From an uncultured Prevotella sp. (GTDB lineage: Bacteria > Bacteroidota > Bacteroidia > Bacteroidales > Bacteroidaceae), in the NCBI GenBank assembly GCA_902495455.1, contig CABUXJ010000008.1:1-64000 (forward strand): a DNA stretch of 64,000 bases, read 5' to 3'. The position numbers were made by a program, and so were the translations under genes. The first letter of the stretch is position 1; each line of letters begins with the position of its first letter. The notes beneath the pieces were generated by a model, which had not been told where the DNA came from, ran no database searches, and worked only from the letters and a program-made list of their open reading frames with translations. This document shows positions 1 to 7,464 of this stretch, in pieces.

Positions 1-151
1 CGGACAAGTCTGTGTCCTCTAATAGAAGTTTGTCTAATAGGTCTGTTGTCCGATAGCCTTTTGGTATCCGGCAGCATGTGTCGGACATGTGACACTATGC
101 GTCGGATAAAAACAGTTAATTTTTATAAGTAATTGAATATTAACAGTTAAA

Positions 152-159
152 CAAAGATA
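152..159 (-). promoter_or_regulatory. Possible leftward -7 box (TATCTTTG)
   Basis: The minus strand reads TATCTTTG, a perfect match to the Bacteroidota -7 consensus TAnnTTTG. It would fire leftward into a gene beginning outside the window. No TTTG lies at the right spacing, so support is weak. A short inverted repeat, TATCCAA/TTGGATA (165-182), lies just upstream on the minus strand. I see no gene in 1-561; apart from these sites and a GC-rich repeat at 325-343 the stretch is featureless. Confidence 0.3.
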
Positions 160-324
160 AAACTTATCCAATTATTTGGATAGCAACATAGAAGGAGGGG
201 AGTGAGACTACCACACTTAAAGACCTCTAAATTAGCTTGTTACATTGTTTCCAATAAGACAAAAAAATGTGTGCAAAGAGTAGCACTGGATGGGCACGTG
301 TATGGCCGGTGGACATCTGGTCAC

Positions 325-343
325 GAGGCGGTCGCGACCCTAC
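325..343. repeat. GTCGCGACC repeat, copy 1
   Basis: The 19 bases contain GAGGCGGTCGCGACCCTAC. The reverse complement of this core recurs at 44968-44996, and a close variant at 58540-58568, each time in a gene-free, repeat-rich stretch. It is a small interspersed repeat of unknown role; the core GGTCGCGACC is self-complementary. Confidence 0.5.
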
Positions 344-502
344 TTCTTTGGTGATATAACCTGAAATAAATGATCAGAGAGTGATTGGGGAAGATCAGGA
401 CTGGCCAATCAAAAAACACGGCTTTCGTAAAGAAAAAAACAAAACTTAATTGCAGTGCCGAAAATATATGCACAAAAATTAGTTTTTGCGCAATATTTTG
501 CC

Positions 503-510
503 TAATTTTG
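503..510 (+). promoter_or_regulatory. -7 box TAATTTTG upstream of the transporter gene
   Basis: TAATTTTG matches the TAnnTTTG consensus and lies 52 bases before the start codon at 562. A TTTG occurs at 485-488, but the spacing of 14 is too short for a standard -33 element, so the exact promoter is uncertain. Confidence 0.45.
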
Positions 511-561
511 CACGGCTTCTATAATAATTAAATAAGGATTATATATTATCAATGTAGATTT

Positions 562-2250
562 ATGGACTGGCTTATTAATCTGTTCACCAACACCGAGTCG
601 GTAGCACACATAGCCATGCTCTATGCGATAGTCATCGCTGTGGGCGTGCTGCTCGGCAAAGTAAAATTCGGGGGAATCGCCCTCGGGGTGACGTTTGTGC
701 TCTTCGCCGGCATCGTCGCCGGCCATGTCGGGCTCACGGCACCCACCAACATCCTGACATTCATTCAGGACTTCGGCCTCATCCTCTTCGTCTTCATGAT
801 AGGTCTGCAGGTCGGCCCGGGATTTTTCGAGAGCTTCCGCAAGGGAGGAGTGACACTCAACGCCCTCTCGACGGCCACCATCCTGCTCAACGTGGCAGTG
901 ATGTTCGGATGCTATTTCCTTTTCTTCGACACGTCCAATCCTGTCAATCTGCCGATGATGGTCGGCACGATGTATGGCGCTGTGACCAACACCCCAGGTC
1001 TCGGAGCAGCCAACGAGGCATTGGACAGTGTGTTCGCGGGAGCGGCCAAACCGCAGATAGCGTCGGGTTACGCCTGCGCCTATCCGCTCGGCGTGCTCGG
1101 CATCATCGGAGCGACGATAGCGCTGAAATATATCTGCCGCATCAGACTCGAGAAAGAAGAGAGACGTCTCAACGACGAGTCGGCCGAAAACGCACACGTC
1201 AAGCCGCACATGATGCACCTGAAGGTGACCAACTCCTATCTCGCAGGCCGCACGCTCAAGCAGATACACGACTTCCTCAACCGAGACTTTGTCTGCTCCC
1301 GCATCCTCCACGAGGGGCACGTGAGCATACCAAACCGCGACACCATCTTCGAACTGGGCGACCAGGTCTTCATCGTCTGCGCCAAGGCTGACGCCGAAGC
1401 CATCATCGCCTTCATCGGACCGGAGACAGAAGTGGCATGGGAGCAGCAGGACCAGCCGCTCGTATCAAAGCGCATCCTCGTCACACAGCCGTCCATCAAC
1501 GGAAAGACGCTCGGACAGATGCACTTCTCGTCCGTGCACGGTGTCAACGTCACCCGCGTCACCCGTCAGGGCATGGACCTCTTCGCCAGCCTCGACCTGG
1601 CCCTTCAGGTGGGCGACCGCGTGATGGTCGTCGGACCGGAAGATGCCGTTAACCACGTGGCCAAAGTGCTCGGCAACTCCATCAAGCGACTCGACGCGCC
1701 CAACATAGCCACCATCTTCCTCGGCATCATCATGGGTATCATCTTCGGCAGTCTGCCGATAGCCATACCGGGCATGCCCGTACCGCTGAAACTCGGTATC
1801 GCCGGCGGCCCGCTCATCATCGCCATACTCATCGGACGCTACGGATATAAGGTGCACCTCGTGACCTACACGACGACCAGCGCCAACATGATGTTGCGCG
1901 AGATAGGTCTCGTCCTCTTCCTCGCCAGCGTCGGCATCAAGGCCGGTGCCGGGTTTTGGGACACCGTCGTCCAGGGTGACGGACTCAAATATGTCTACAC
2001 CGGAGTCCTCATCACCGTCATACCTATTCTTATTACGGGCACGATAGCCCGCATGAAGTACAAATTCAACTATTTCACCATCATGGGCATGATAGCCGGC
2101 ACCTACACGGACCCGCCGGCATTGGCCTACGCCAATCAGGTGTGCTCCAAGGAAGCTCCGGCCGTGGGCTACTCGACGGTCTATCCGCTGAGCATGTTTC
2201 TCAGAATCCTCACAGCCCAGCTGATCATCCTCTTCTGCTGCGGAGGATGA
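562..2250 (+). CDS. YidE/AspT-type membrane transporter with two TrkA-C domains
   Basis: A 562-residue inner-membrane protein of the aspartate:alanine exchanger / YidE-YbjL family, likely an anion or amino-acid transporter. The layout is diagnostic: hydrophobic segments at about residues 8-190, two soluble RCK_C (TrkA-C) domains at about 205-290 and 300-375, then a second hydrophobic block to the C-terminus. The second block has the family-typical GxYTxPPALA-like stretch (GTYTDPPALAYANQ), which echoes VTNTPGLGAANEAL in the first half, consistent with an internal duplication. Length matches the family (~550). It is followed after 62 bases by the decarboxylase genes on the same strand and could share their transcript, perhaps moving a dicarboxylate or amino acid. 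The substrate cannot be told from sequence. Confidence 0.88.
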   Translation: MDWLINLFTNTESVAHIAMLYAIVIAVGVLLGKVKFGGIALGVTFVLFAGIVAGHVGLTAPTNILTFIQDFGLILFVFMIGLQVGPGFFESFRKGGVTLNALSTATILLNVAVMFGCYFLFFDTSNPVNLPMMVGTMYGAVTNTPGLGAANEALDSVFAGAAKPQIASGYACAYPLGVLGIIGATIALKYICRIRLEKEERRLNDESAENAHVKPHMMHLKVTNSYLAGRTLKQIHDFLNRDFVCSRILHEGHVSIPNRDTIFELGDQVFIVCAKADAEAIIAFIGPETEVAWEQQDQPLVSKRILVTQPSINGKTLGQMHFSSVHGVNVTRVTRQGMDLFASLDLALQVGDRVMVVGPEDAVNHVAKVLGNSIKRLDAPNIATIFLGIIMGIIFGSLPIAIPGMPVPLKLGIAGGPLIIAILIGRYGYKVHLVTYTTTSANMMLREIGLVLFLASVGIKAGAGFWDTVVQGDGLKYVYTGVLITVIPILITGTIARMKYKFNYFTIMGMIAGTYTDPPALAYANQVCSKEAPAVGYSTVYPLSMFLRILTAQLIILFCCGG

Positions 2251-2312
2251 TGGGCGAAACGCGACGAAAATACATTTTAAATAAACTTCTATAATAAAAC
2301 TGACTACACCAA

Positions 2313-3287
2313 ATGAAAAAATTCGGATTACTGTTAGGTCTTCTGATGACGGTCGGCCACTCGATGATGTTCGCTCAGATGGAGAAGAGCATCAAGCTGA
2401 ACGAGGTCTTGACCGCCAACACGGCCAGCATGCAGGACGAATACGGACGGTGCAAGGCATGGGTGGAGATTGCCAACGTGTCATACACAACGTATAACAT
2501 ACGCGGCATGTTCCTCACAACCGACCGCTCCGTGCTCGACCCGAACATGAGCGTCCCGGAACGCATCAAGCGCATGAGCATCATCCCAAATGGGGAACCG
2601 CGCACCAATCTGGGTGCACGCCAGCATCTGCTCTTCTTCTGCAACAGCGAACCCGCAAAGGGCGCGCTCCATCTCTCTGTCGAAATCAATCCGGAGCAGC
2701 CGACATGGCTCGCTCTCTACAACGGCAATGCCACACAACTCATCGACTCCGTCACCATCCCCGTGCTCGAAGCCAACCAATCGTACGCCCGTCTGCATGA
2801 CGGAGCGGCACAGTGGCAGGTGAAAACGGAAGACACCGTCACACCGGGCATAGCCAACCACACTACGGTCAGCGAGTCGAAAGTGGCCAAACTCAAGCGC
2901 GAAGACCCCCACGGATTCGGTATCTCCGTGCTCGCGATGGGCATCGTGTTCTCCTGTCTGGCCATGCTCTTCATCTTCTTCACAATCTTCGGACTTATCA
3001 TGAACCACCGTTCGGCAGCCAAGAAGGTTGCCAACATGCAACCTCTGAAGGCCGGTGTGAAAATGGTGGAGACGGCTGCCGAAATCGGAAGCAAGACAAG
3101 CGTCATACTGCAGGACGGTCTCAAGTCGAAAGGTATCGACAAGGAGATCTATATCGCCGTCATCGCAATGGCCATCAAACAGTATCAGAACAACGTCCAT
3201 GACATCGAAAGCGGTATCATCACCATCAAACCGAAGGACACGGACTGGAATGTCGAATTCATCCAGATGACCCAATTTCATGAGTAA
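2313..3287 (+). CDS. OadG-type gamma subunit of a Na+-pumping decarboxylase, with N-terminal lamin-tail domain
   Basis: A 324-residue protein with a signal peptide (about residues 1-21), a periplasmic lamin-tail-like region (about 27-185, with INEVL-like KLNEVLTAN and AWVEIAN motifs), one transmembrane helix (about 203-230) and a cytoplasmic tail. The helix plus tail corresponds to the small gamma/delta subunit (OadG/MmdD) that anchors oxaloacetate or methylmalonyl-CoA decarboxylase. Classical OadG proteins are only ~80-100 residues; the extra periplasmic domain is a Bacteroidota feature. The tail has a short positively charged stretch after the helix and no His-rich zinc-binding end is evident. 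It is followed 35 bases later by the biotin carrier and then the beta subunit, which fixes the complex assignment. Whether the substrate is methylmalonyl-CoA (propionate pathway) or oxaloacetate is not decided here. Confidence 0.82.
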   Translation: MKKFGLLLGLLMTVGHSMMFAQMEKSIKLNEVLTANTASMQDEYGRCKAWVEIANVSYTTYNIRGMFLTTDRSVLDPNMSVPERIKRMSIIPNGEPRTNLGARQHLLFFCNSEPAKGALHLSVEINPEQPTWLALYNGNATQLIDSVTIPVLEANQSYARLHDGAAQWQVKTEDTVTPGIANHTTVSESKVAKLKREDPHGFGISVLAMGIVFSCLAMLFIFFTIFGLIMNHRSAAKKVANMQPLKAGVKMVETAAEIGSKTSVILQDGLKSKGIDKEIYIAVIAMAIKQYQNNVHDIESGIITIKPKDTDWNVEFIQMTQFHE

Positions 3288-3322
3288 AAAAGACTAACCA
3301 TTATATAACAAGACACGCAAAT

Positions 3323-3784
3323 ATGAACCAGAACAAGTTTCAATATAAAGTACAGGGCGTCGACTACGACGTGGAAATTGAAGAAATGGAGGGCAACCTC
3401 GCCAAAGTGAACGTCAACGGCATCCTCTTTGAGGTCGAACTCAAACAGCCCATCAACCCGTCTCATGCCATCACACGCCACAAAGTGGAGGCCCCCAAAC
3501 CGTCGAAGACCACAACGACAGACTTTGTAAAGGCACCGCAACCTGCCGCCGCACCGGCACCGGCAGGAGCAGGAGCCGCAATCAAGGCCCCTCTGCCCGG
3601 CACTGTAACAACCATCTGTGTCAAGGTGGGTGACAAGGTCAACGTCGGCGACACCGTCGTTGTGCTCGAAGCCATGAAGATGCAGAATAATATCGAGGCT
3701 GACGCGGCAGGCACTGTGACTTCAATCGTAGCTAATCAGGGTGACACGGTGATGGAAGGAGCCGTTTTGCTCACAATAGGATGA
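3323..3784 (+). CDS. Biotin carboxyl-carrier subunit of the decarboxylase
   Basis: A 153-residue biotin/lipoyl-attachment protein. The C-terminal half carries the biotinylation motif EAMKM with the acceptor lysine at about residue 119, inside a typical fold beginning IKAPLPGTV. A Pro/Ala/Thr-rich flexible linker (about 55-86) joins it to an N-terminal conserved region. In this family the carrier shuttles CO2 from the carboxyltransferase (alpha) subunit to the membrane beta subunit. It lies between the gamma subunit (35-base gap) and the beta subunit (7-base gap), clearly one operon. The carboxyltransferase subunit is not in the window. Confidence 0.92.
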   Translation: MNQNKFQYKVQGVDYDVEIEEMEGNLAKVNVNGILFEVELKQPINPSHAITRHKVEAPKPSKTTTTDFVKAPQPAAAPAPAGAGAAIKAPLPGTVTTICVKVGDKVNVGDTVVVLEAMKMQNNIEADAAGTVTSIVANQGDTVMEGAVLLTIG

Positions 3785-3791
3785 CAGCAAT

Positions 3792-4949
3792 ATGGGATTT
3801 ACTGACTTTCTTATAGAAAACTTCAACGAGTTTCTGACCTACACGGGCTTCGCAAATGCCTCGGCCGGAAACCTCGTCATGATTGTGGTGGGAGCCGTGC
3901 TTATCTACCTCGCGATAAAGAAGGACTTCGAACCGCTGTTGCTCATACCTATCGGTCTGGGCATCATACTGGGCAACATCCCGTTCCGTGGCGACGCCGG
4001 ACTGGAGATAGGACTCTACGAGGACAACTCCGTTCTGAACATATTCTATCAGGGTGTGCGCATGGGGTGGTATCCGCCGCTGGTCTTCCTCGGCATCGGT
4101 GCCATGACGGACTTCTCCGCCCTGATTGCCAACCCGAAGCTGGTACTCATCGGAGCTGCCGCTCAGTTTGGAATCTTCGGCGCATACATGGTCGCTCTGG
4201 CATTAGGATTTGAGCCGAACCAGGCTGCCGGCATAGCCATCATCGGCGGTGCCGACGGTCCGACGGCCATCTTCCTGTCCTCCAAACTCAGCCCCAACCT
4301 GATGGGTGCCATCGCAGTATGCGCCTATTCGTACATGGCTCTCGTGCCACTCATCCAGCCGCCGTTGATGCGTATGCTCACTACCAAGAAAGAGCGCGTC
4401 ATCCGCATGAAGCCGGCACGTCAGGTCAGCCAGACGGAGCGCATCCTCTTCCCTATCATCGGACTGCTCCTGACAACATTCCTCGTACCTTCCGGTCTTC
4501 CACTGTTGGGAATGCTCTTCTTCGGCAACCTGCTGAAAGAGTCCGGAAAGACTACACGTCTGGCCAAAACCGCAGGCTCGGCACTCAATGACATCGTCGT
4601 GATGCTGCTCGGTCTGACCGTCGGTTGCTCTACCCAGGCAAGCGAGTTTCTCACACTCAACACACTGTTCATCTTCCTCGTCGGTGCTTGTGCCTTCATG
4701 GTGGCTACGGCCAGCGGAGTGCTGTTCGTCAAGTTTATGAATCTCTTCCTTCCTGCCGACAAGAAGCTCAACCCGCTGATTGGCAACGCCGGCGTATCCG
4801 CCGTACCGATGAGCGCACGTATCAGCAACAATCTCGGACTGGAATATGACCGCCACAACTTCCTCCTCATGCACGCAATGGGTCCTAACGTGGCCGGCGT
4901 GATCGGTTCGGCGGTAGCCGCAGGAACACTGCTCGGCTTCCTGTCGTAA
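3792..4949 (+). CDS. Na+-translocating decarboxylase beta subunit (OadB/MmdB family)
   Basis: A 385-residue polytopic membrane protein that decarboxylates the carboxybiotin carrier and exports Na+. Recognised by family-typical stretches: GANADFSALIANP-like (GAMTDFSALIANPK), the conserved GGADGPTAIFLSSKLSP loop, and the C-terminal NAGVSAVPMSAR followed by HAMGPNVAGVIGSAVAAG. Length and hydrophobicity match OadB (about 375-430 residues). Third gene of the decarboxylase set and 43 bases before a LuxR-type regulator. The energy role is to turn decarboxylation into a sodium gradient, as in propionate- or succinate-forming anaerobes. Confidence 0.93.
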   Translation: MGFTDFLIENFNEFLTYTGFANASAGNLVMIVVGAVLIYLAIKKDFEPLLLIPIGLGIILGNIPFRGDAGLEIGLYEDNSVLNIFYQGVRMGWYPPLVFLGIGAMTDFSALIANPKLVLIGAAAQFGIFGAYMVALALGFEPNQAAGIAIIGGADGPTAIFLSSKLSPNLMGAIAVCAYSYMALVPLIQPPLMRMLTTKKERVIRMKPARQVSQTERILFPIIGLLLTTFLVPSGLPLLGMLFFGNLLKESGKTTRLAKTAGSALNDIVVMLLGLTVGCSTQASEFLTLNTLFIFLVGACAFMVATASGVLFVKFMNLFLPADKKLNPLIGNAGVSAVPMSARISNNLGLEYDRHNFLLMHAMGPNVAGVIGSAVAAGTLLGFLS

Positions 4950-4992
4950 CTCCTGCCGCAAAGGAAGAATGGACCGGAAAGACTCTCACTGC

Positions 4993-5601
4993 ATGCGAAT
5001 CATGCCCAAAATAGCAATTATCGACCCTAACACTCTCGCAGTGTTAGGGTTGAAATGTATATTGCAGGACGTCATGCCAATCGCACAGGTGGACACGTTC
5101 GGGTCATTTGCGGAACTCGATGCAAACTCACCGGACAGCTATTTCCATTACTTTGTAGCTATGGGCATCTTTCTCGCCAACCGCACTTTTTTCAGTGAGC
5201 GGCGCAACAAGACAATAGTACTCTCCCTATCGCTTGACACACCAAGACCAAAAGATTTTCACAGTCTTTGCATCAATGTACCGGAAAAACAACTGATAAA
5301 GTCTCTCCTTACTCTCGTCCAAAGCGCACACGCCCACGGTCGCAACCTGCCTCCCACTCCGCCGGATAGCAGCTCCACCGATTACGACACAAAAAGGTGT
5401 CTCACCGAACGCGAGAAGGAGGTAATGGCGCTCGTCGTCAGCGGCCTTATCAATAAGGAAATAGCCGACCGCCTCAACATCAGTCTACCCACAGTAGTCA
5501 CCCATCGCAAGAATGTCATGGACAAACTCGGCCTCAAAAGCGTATCGGCACTGACCATCTATGCAGTCATGCACGGATACGTGGACATCAACAAAATCTG
5601 A
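4993..5601 (+). CDS. LuxR-type regulator with a degenerate receiver domain
   Basis: About 202 residues from this start: an N-terminal response-regulator-like half (KIAIIDPNTLAVLGL at the beginning) and a C-terminal LuxR/FixJ helix-turn-helix (LTEREKEVMALVVSGLINKE through THRKNVMDKLGL). Only one acidic residue of the usual N-terminal pair is present, and no aspartate stands where beta-strand 3 should end (HYFVAMGIFL), so it probably cannot be phosphorylated in the ordinary way. The extreme C-terminus (LTIYAVMHGYVDI) is strikingly like that of the hemerythrin-LuxR protein at 9758-10720. Start chosen because receiver domains begin within a few residues of the first strand; upstream ATG at 4969 and internal ATG at 5002 are alternatives. 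It follows the decarboxylase operon by 43 bases and may be co-transcribed. Targets unknown. Confidence 0.8.
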   Translation: MRIMPKIAIIDPNTLAVLGLKCILQDVMPIAQVDTFGSFAELDANSPDSYFHYFVAMGIFLANRTFFSERRNKTIVLSLSLDTPRPKDFHSLCINVPEKQLIKSLLTLVQSAHAHGRNLPPTPPDSSSTDYDTKRCLTEREKEVMALVVSGLINKEIADRLNISLPTVVTHRKNVMDKLGLKSVSALTIYAVMHGYVDINKI

Positions 5602-5696
5602 CACATGACGGAAAGCGGAAACCTGAATATTGTCGAAAGTGTTTCCTTTTTTCATATTTTTAATACCTGTCATGACGCCGTTATGCCAAAAAGCGC

Positions 5697-5704
5697 TATT
5701 TTTG
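5697..5704 (+). promoter_or_regulatory. -7 box TATTTTTG of manA
   Basis: TATTTTTG fits TAnnTTTG and lies 52 bases before the manA start. No good TTTG is seen 19-21 bases upstream. Confidence 0.45.
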
Positions 5705-5756
5705 TAGATATATCATATTCTCTTTTGCAGAACAGTCATCATAGAACTACAGTATC

Positions 5757-6833
5757 ATGAGTGAGACTTCATTATATCCCATGCTGTTCAAACCCAACCT
5801 CCATAAGGTCATTTGGGGCGGAACAAAACTTACGGCATGGAAACAACTCGATGTCAACACAAATCAGAATGAACCCGTCGGAGAAAGCTGGGAAGTGAGT
5901 GCGGTCGAATCTTCCCCGTCAATAATAGCCAACGGTGTGAACAATGGCCGCCTTTTGCCTGACGTGATAAGTGAAAATCCCGAGGAGATCTTGGGCGCGG
6001 CAGTGGCCAAACGCTATGGCAACAAACTCCCATTGCTGGTCAAATTCATTGATGCGGAACGCGATTTGTCCATTCAAGTCCATCCCGACGACATCATGGC
6101 ACAGCGCGAACACGGCAAATTCGGAAAGACGGAGATGTGGTATGTCATAGATGCGAAACCGGGCGCATACCTCTATGCCGGTTTCAAGGAGCACTTGTCG
6201 GAAGACGATTACAAGCGAAAGATTGCCGACGGGACCATAACCGACGCGCTGGCACGTCATGAAGTCCATCGCGGAGACGTATTCTACATTCCCGCCGGCC
6301 GCATACATGCCATCTGCGGCGGAATTCTCTTGGCCGAAGTACAACAGAGCAGCGACGTGACATACCGCATATTCGACTACAATCGCCCCGGCATGGACGG
6401 AAAACCACGCGAACTGCACACTGAATTGGCAGCACAAGCACTGGACTTCAATGTTTATGACGAATACCGGACTATATACAAGAGTGCTGAGGCGCAGGCC
6501 AACCATTGCATCGATTCCCATTTTTTCAATGTGCGGGTTGTTGACATCGACACCCCTTTCCACCGCAATCTGATCAAATACGACTCGTTTATCATCACCA
6601 TGTGTATGGAAAACGACTGTCTGATAAAAATACGTACGACAGGAGACGAAGTGCTCCTCAAAGAAGGATGGTCATGCCTCATCCCATCTGCTATTGCCGA
6701 CTACGACATCATTCCCGTCCTCAAAGAAAACGACAAGACTGGTCACGTCAAACTGCTCGATGCATTCATAAACAACAAAGACAACAGTTTCGTAAGAAGA
6801 GCAACAAGATTCTTGCATATAACAAGAAAGTGA
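5757..6833 (+). CDS. manA: Mannose-6-phosphate isomerase, class I
   Basis: A 358-residue zinc enzyme interconverting mannose 6-phosphate and fructose 6-phosphate, feeding mannose use and GDP-mannose synthesis in the cytoplasm. The cupin core has the expected zinc ligands: SIQVHPDD (Q107, H109), KTEMWYV (E126) and GRIHAICGG (H184), followed by the family stretch LAEVQQSSDVTYRIFDYNR. It is slightly shorter than E. coli ManA (391) but like the short Bacteroidota/Firmicutes form. It is a single gene with its own -7 box upstream and a strong hairpin downstream, convergent with nrdG. Confidence 0.95.
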   Translation: MSETSLYPMLFKPNLHKVIWGGTKLTAWKQLDVNTNQNEPVGESWEVSAVESSPSIIANGVNNGRLLPDVISENPEEILGAAVAKRYGNKLPLLVKFIDAERDLSIQVHPDDIMAQREHGKFGKTEMWYVIDAKPGAYLYAGFKEHLSEDDYKRKIADGTITDALARHEVHRGDVFYIPAGRIHAICGGILLAEVQQSSDVTYRIFDYNRPGMDGKPRELHTELAAQALDFNVYDEYRTIYKSAEAQANHCIDSHFFNVRVVDIDTPFHRNLIKYDSFIITMCMENDCLIKIRTTGDEVLLKEGWSCLIPSAIADYDIIPVLKENDKTGHVKLLDAFINNKDNSFVRRATRFLHITRK

Positions 6834-6871
6834 CAACAAAACTACCGATTCTTTATAAGAAAATAAAAAAG

Positions 6872-6908
6872 GTCACCCCGACACATCACTGGTATGTGTC
6901 GGGGTGAT
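6872..6908. terminator. Bidirectional hairpin between manA and nrdG
   Basis: A 15-bp stem (GTCACCCCGACACAT / ATGTGTCGGGGTGAT, one G-T pair) with a 7-base loop lies between two convergent genes and should terminate both. Just downstream the 15-base string CGTTTATGACTCAAA occurs twice (about 6909 and 6931). Confidence 0.8.
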
Positions 6909-6955
6909 CGTTTATGACTCAAACAAAAATCGTTTATGACTCAAATGAAAACCAT

Positions 6956-7423
6956 TCATCTCTTCCAGAACAGCGGAGTGATGTCTGTAAAATCATCGCC
7001 TGACGCCCGCTTGTAAAGCCGTTGATTGGTTGTGCGTTCCTTCAGACAACCAAGGTGCTCGATATAAGGACCTACTTTGATATAATCGAAGTCCGACTTG
7101 CGCACCGAAGATGGCACTTTCGCACGACCGCTATACCAAGCAATCTTCAGTTCCGGATGCTCACGGCGCAGATAGCGGGCAAGCGTATTGATGTAAGTCG
7201 GCTCCGCATCGCCTCCCATAAAGCAGATACAGGTGATTTCCCCGCCATAATCACGAATGAAACTCTCCAATGTCATGGGAGTAAGCGGCTCGCCAATGTC
7301 CTGCCACAAATACTGACTATGACAGCCGGGACAGTGACACGGACAATTGGAAAGGTTTATCGAAAGCGTCACTTCATCAGGAATCTCCTGAAAGACGATG
7401 CCTGTATTAACGTATTTCAGCAT
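6956..7423 (-). CDS. nrdG: Anaerobic ribonucleoside-triphosphate reductase activating protein
   Basis: A 155-residue radical-SAM enzyme that generates the glycyl radical on NrdD. The [4Fe-4S]-binding motif CxxxCxxC is seen as C27-P-C-H-C31-P-G-C34, and the short length fits NrdG. GGDAEP (about residues 70-75) corresponds to the SAM-binding GGEP-like element. It starts 41 bases after the end of nrdD on the same strand, so the two form an operon. Confidence 0.93.
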   Translation of the reverse strand: MLKYVNTGIVFQEIPDEVTLSINLSNCPCHCPGCHSQYLWQDIGEPLTPMTLESFIRDYGGEITCICFMGGDAEPTYINTLARYLRREHPELKIAWYSGRAKVPSSVRKSDFDYIKVGPYIEHLGCLKERTTNQRLYKRASGDDFTDITPLFWKR

Positions 7424-7464
7424 ATTTTTGTCGTTTGGAACGGTTTCACCATGCTATTTTATCC

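Noticed and set aside
1..561. Degenerate insertion sequence or broken gene at the left end
   Set aside because: No terminal inverted repeats, no transposase-like frame, and no frame with homology I recognise.
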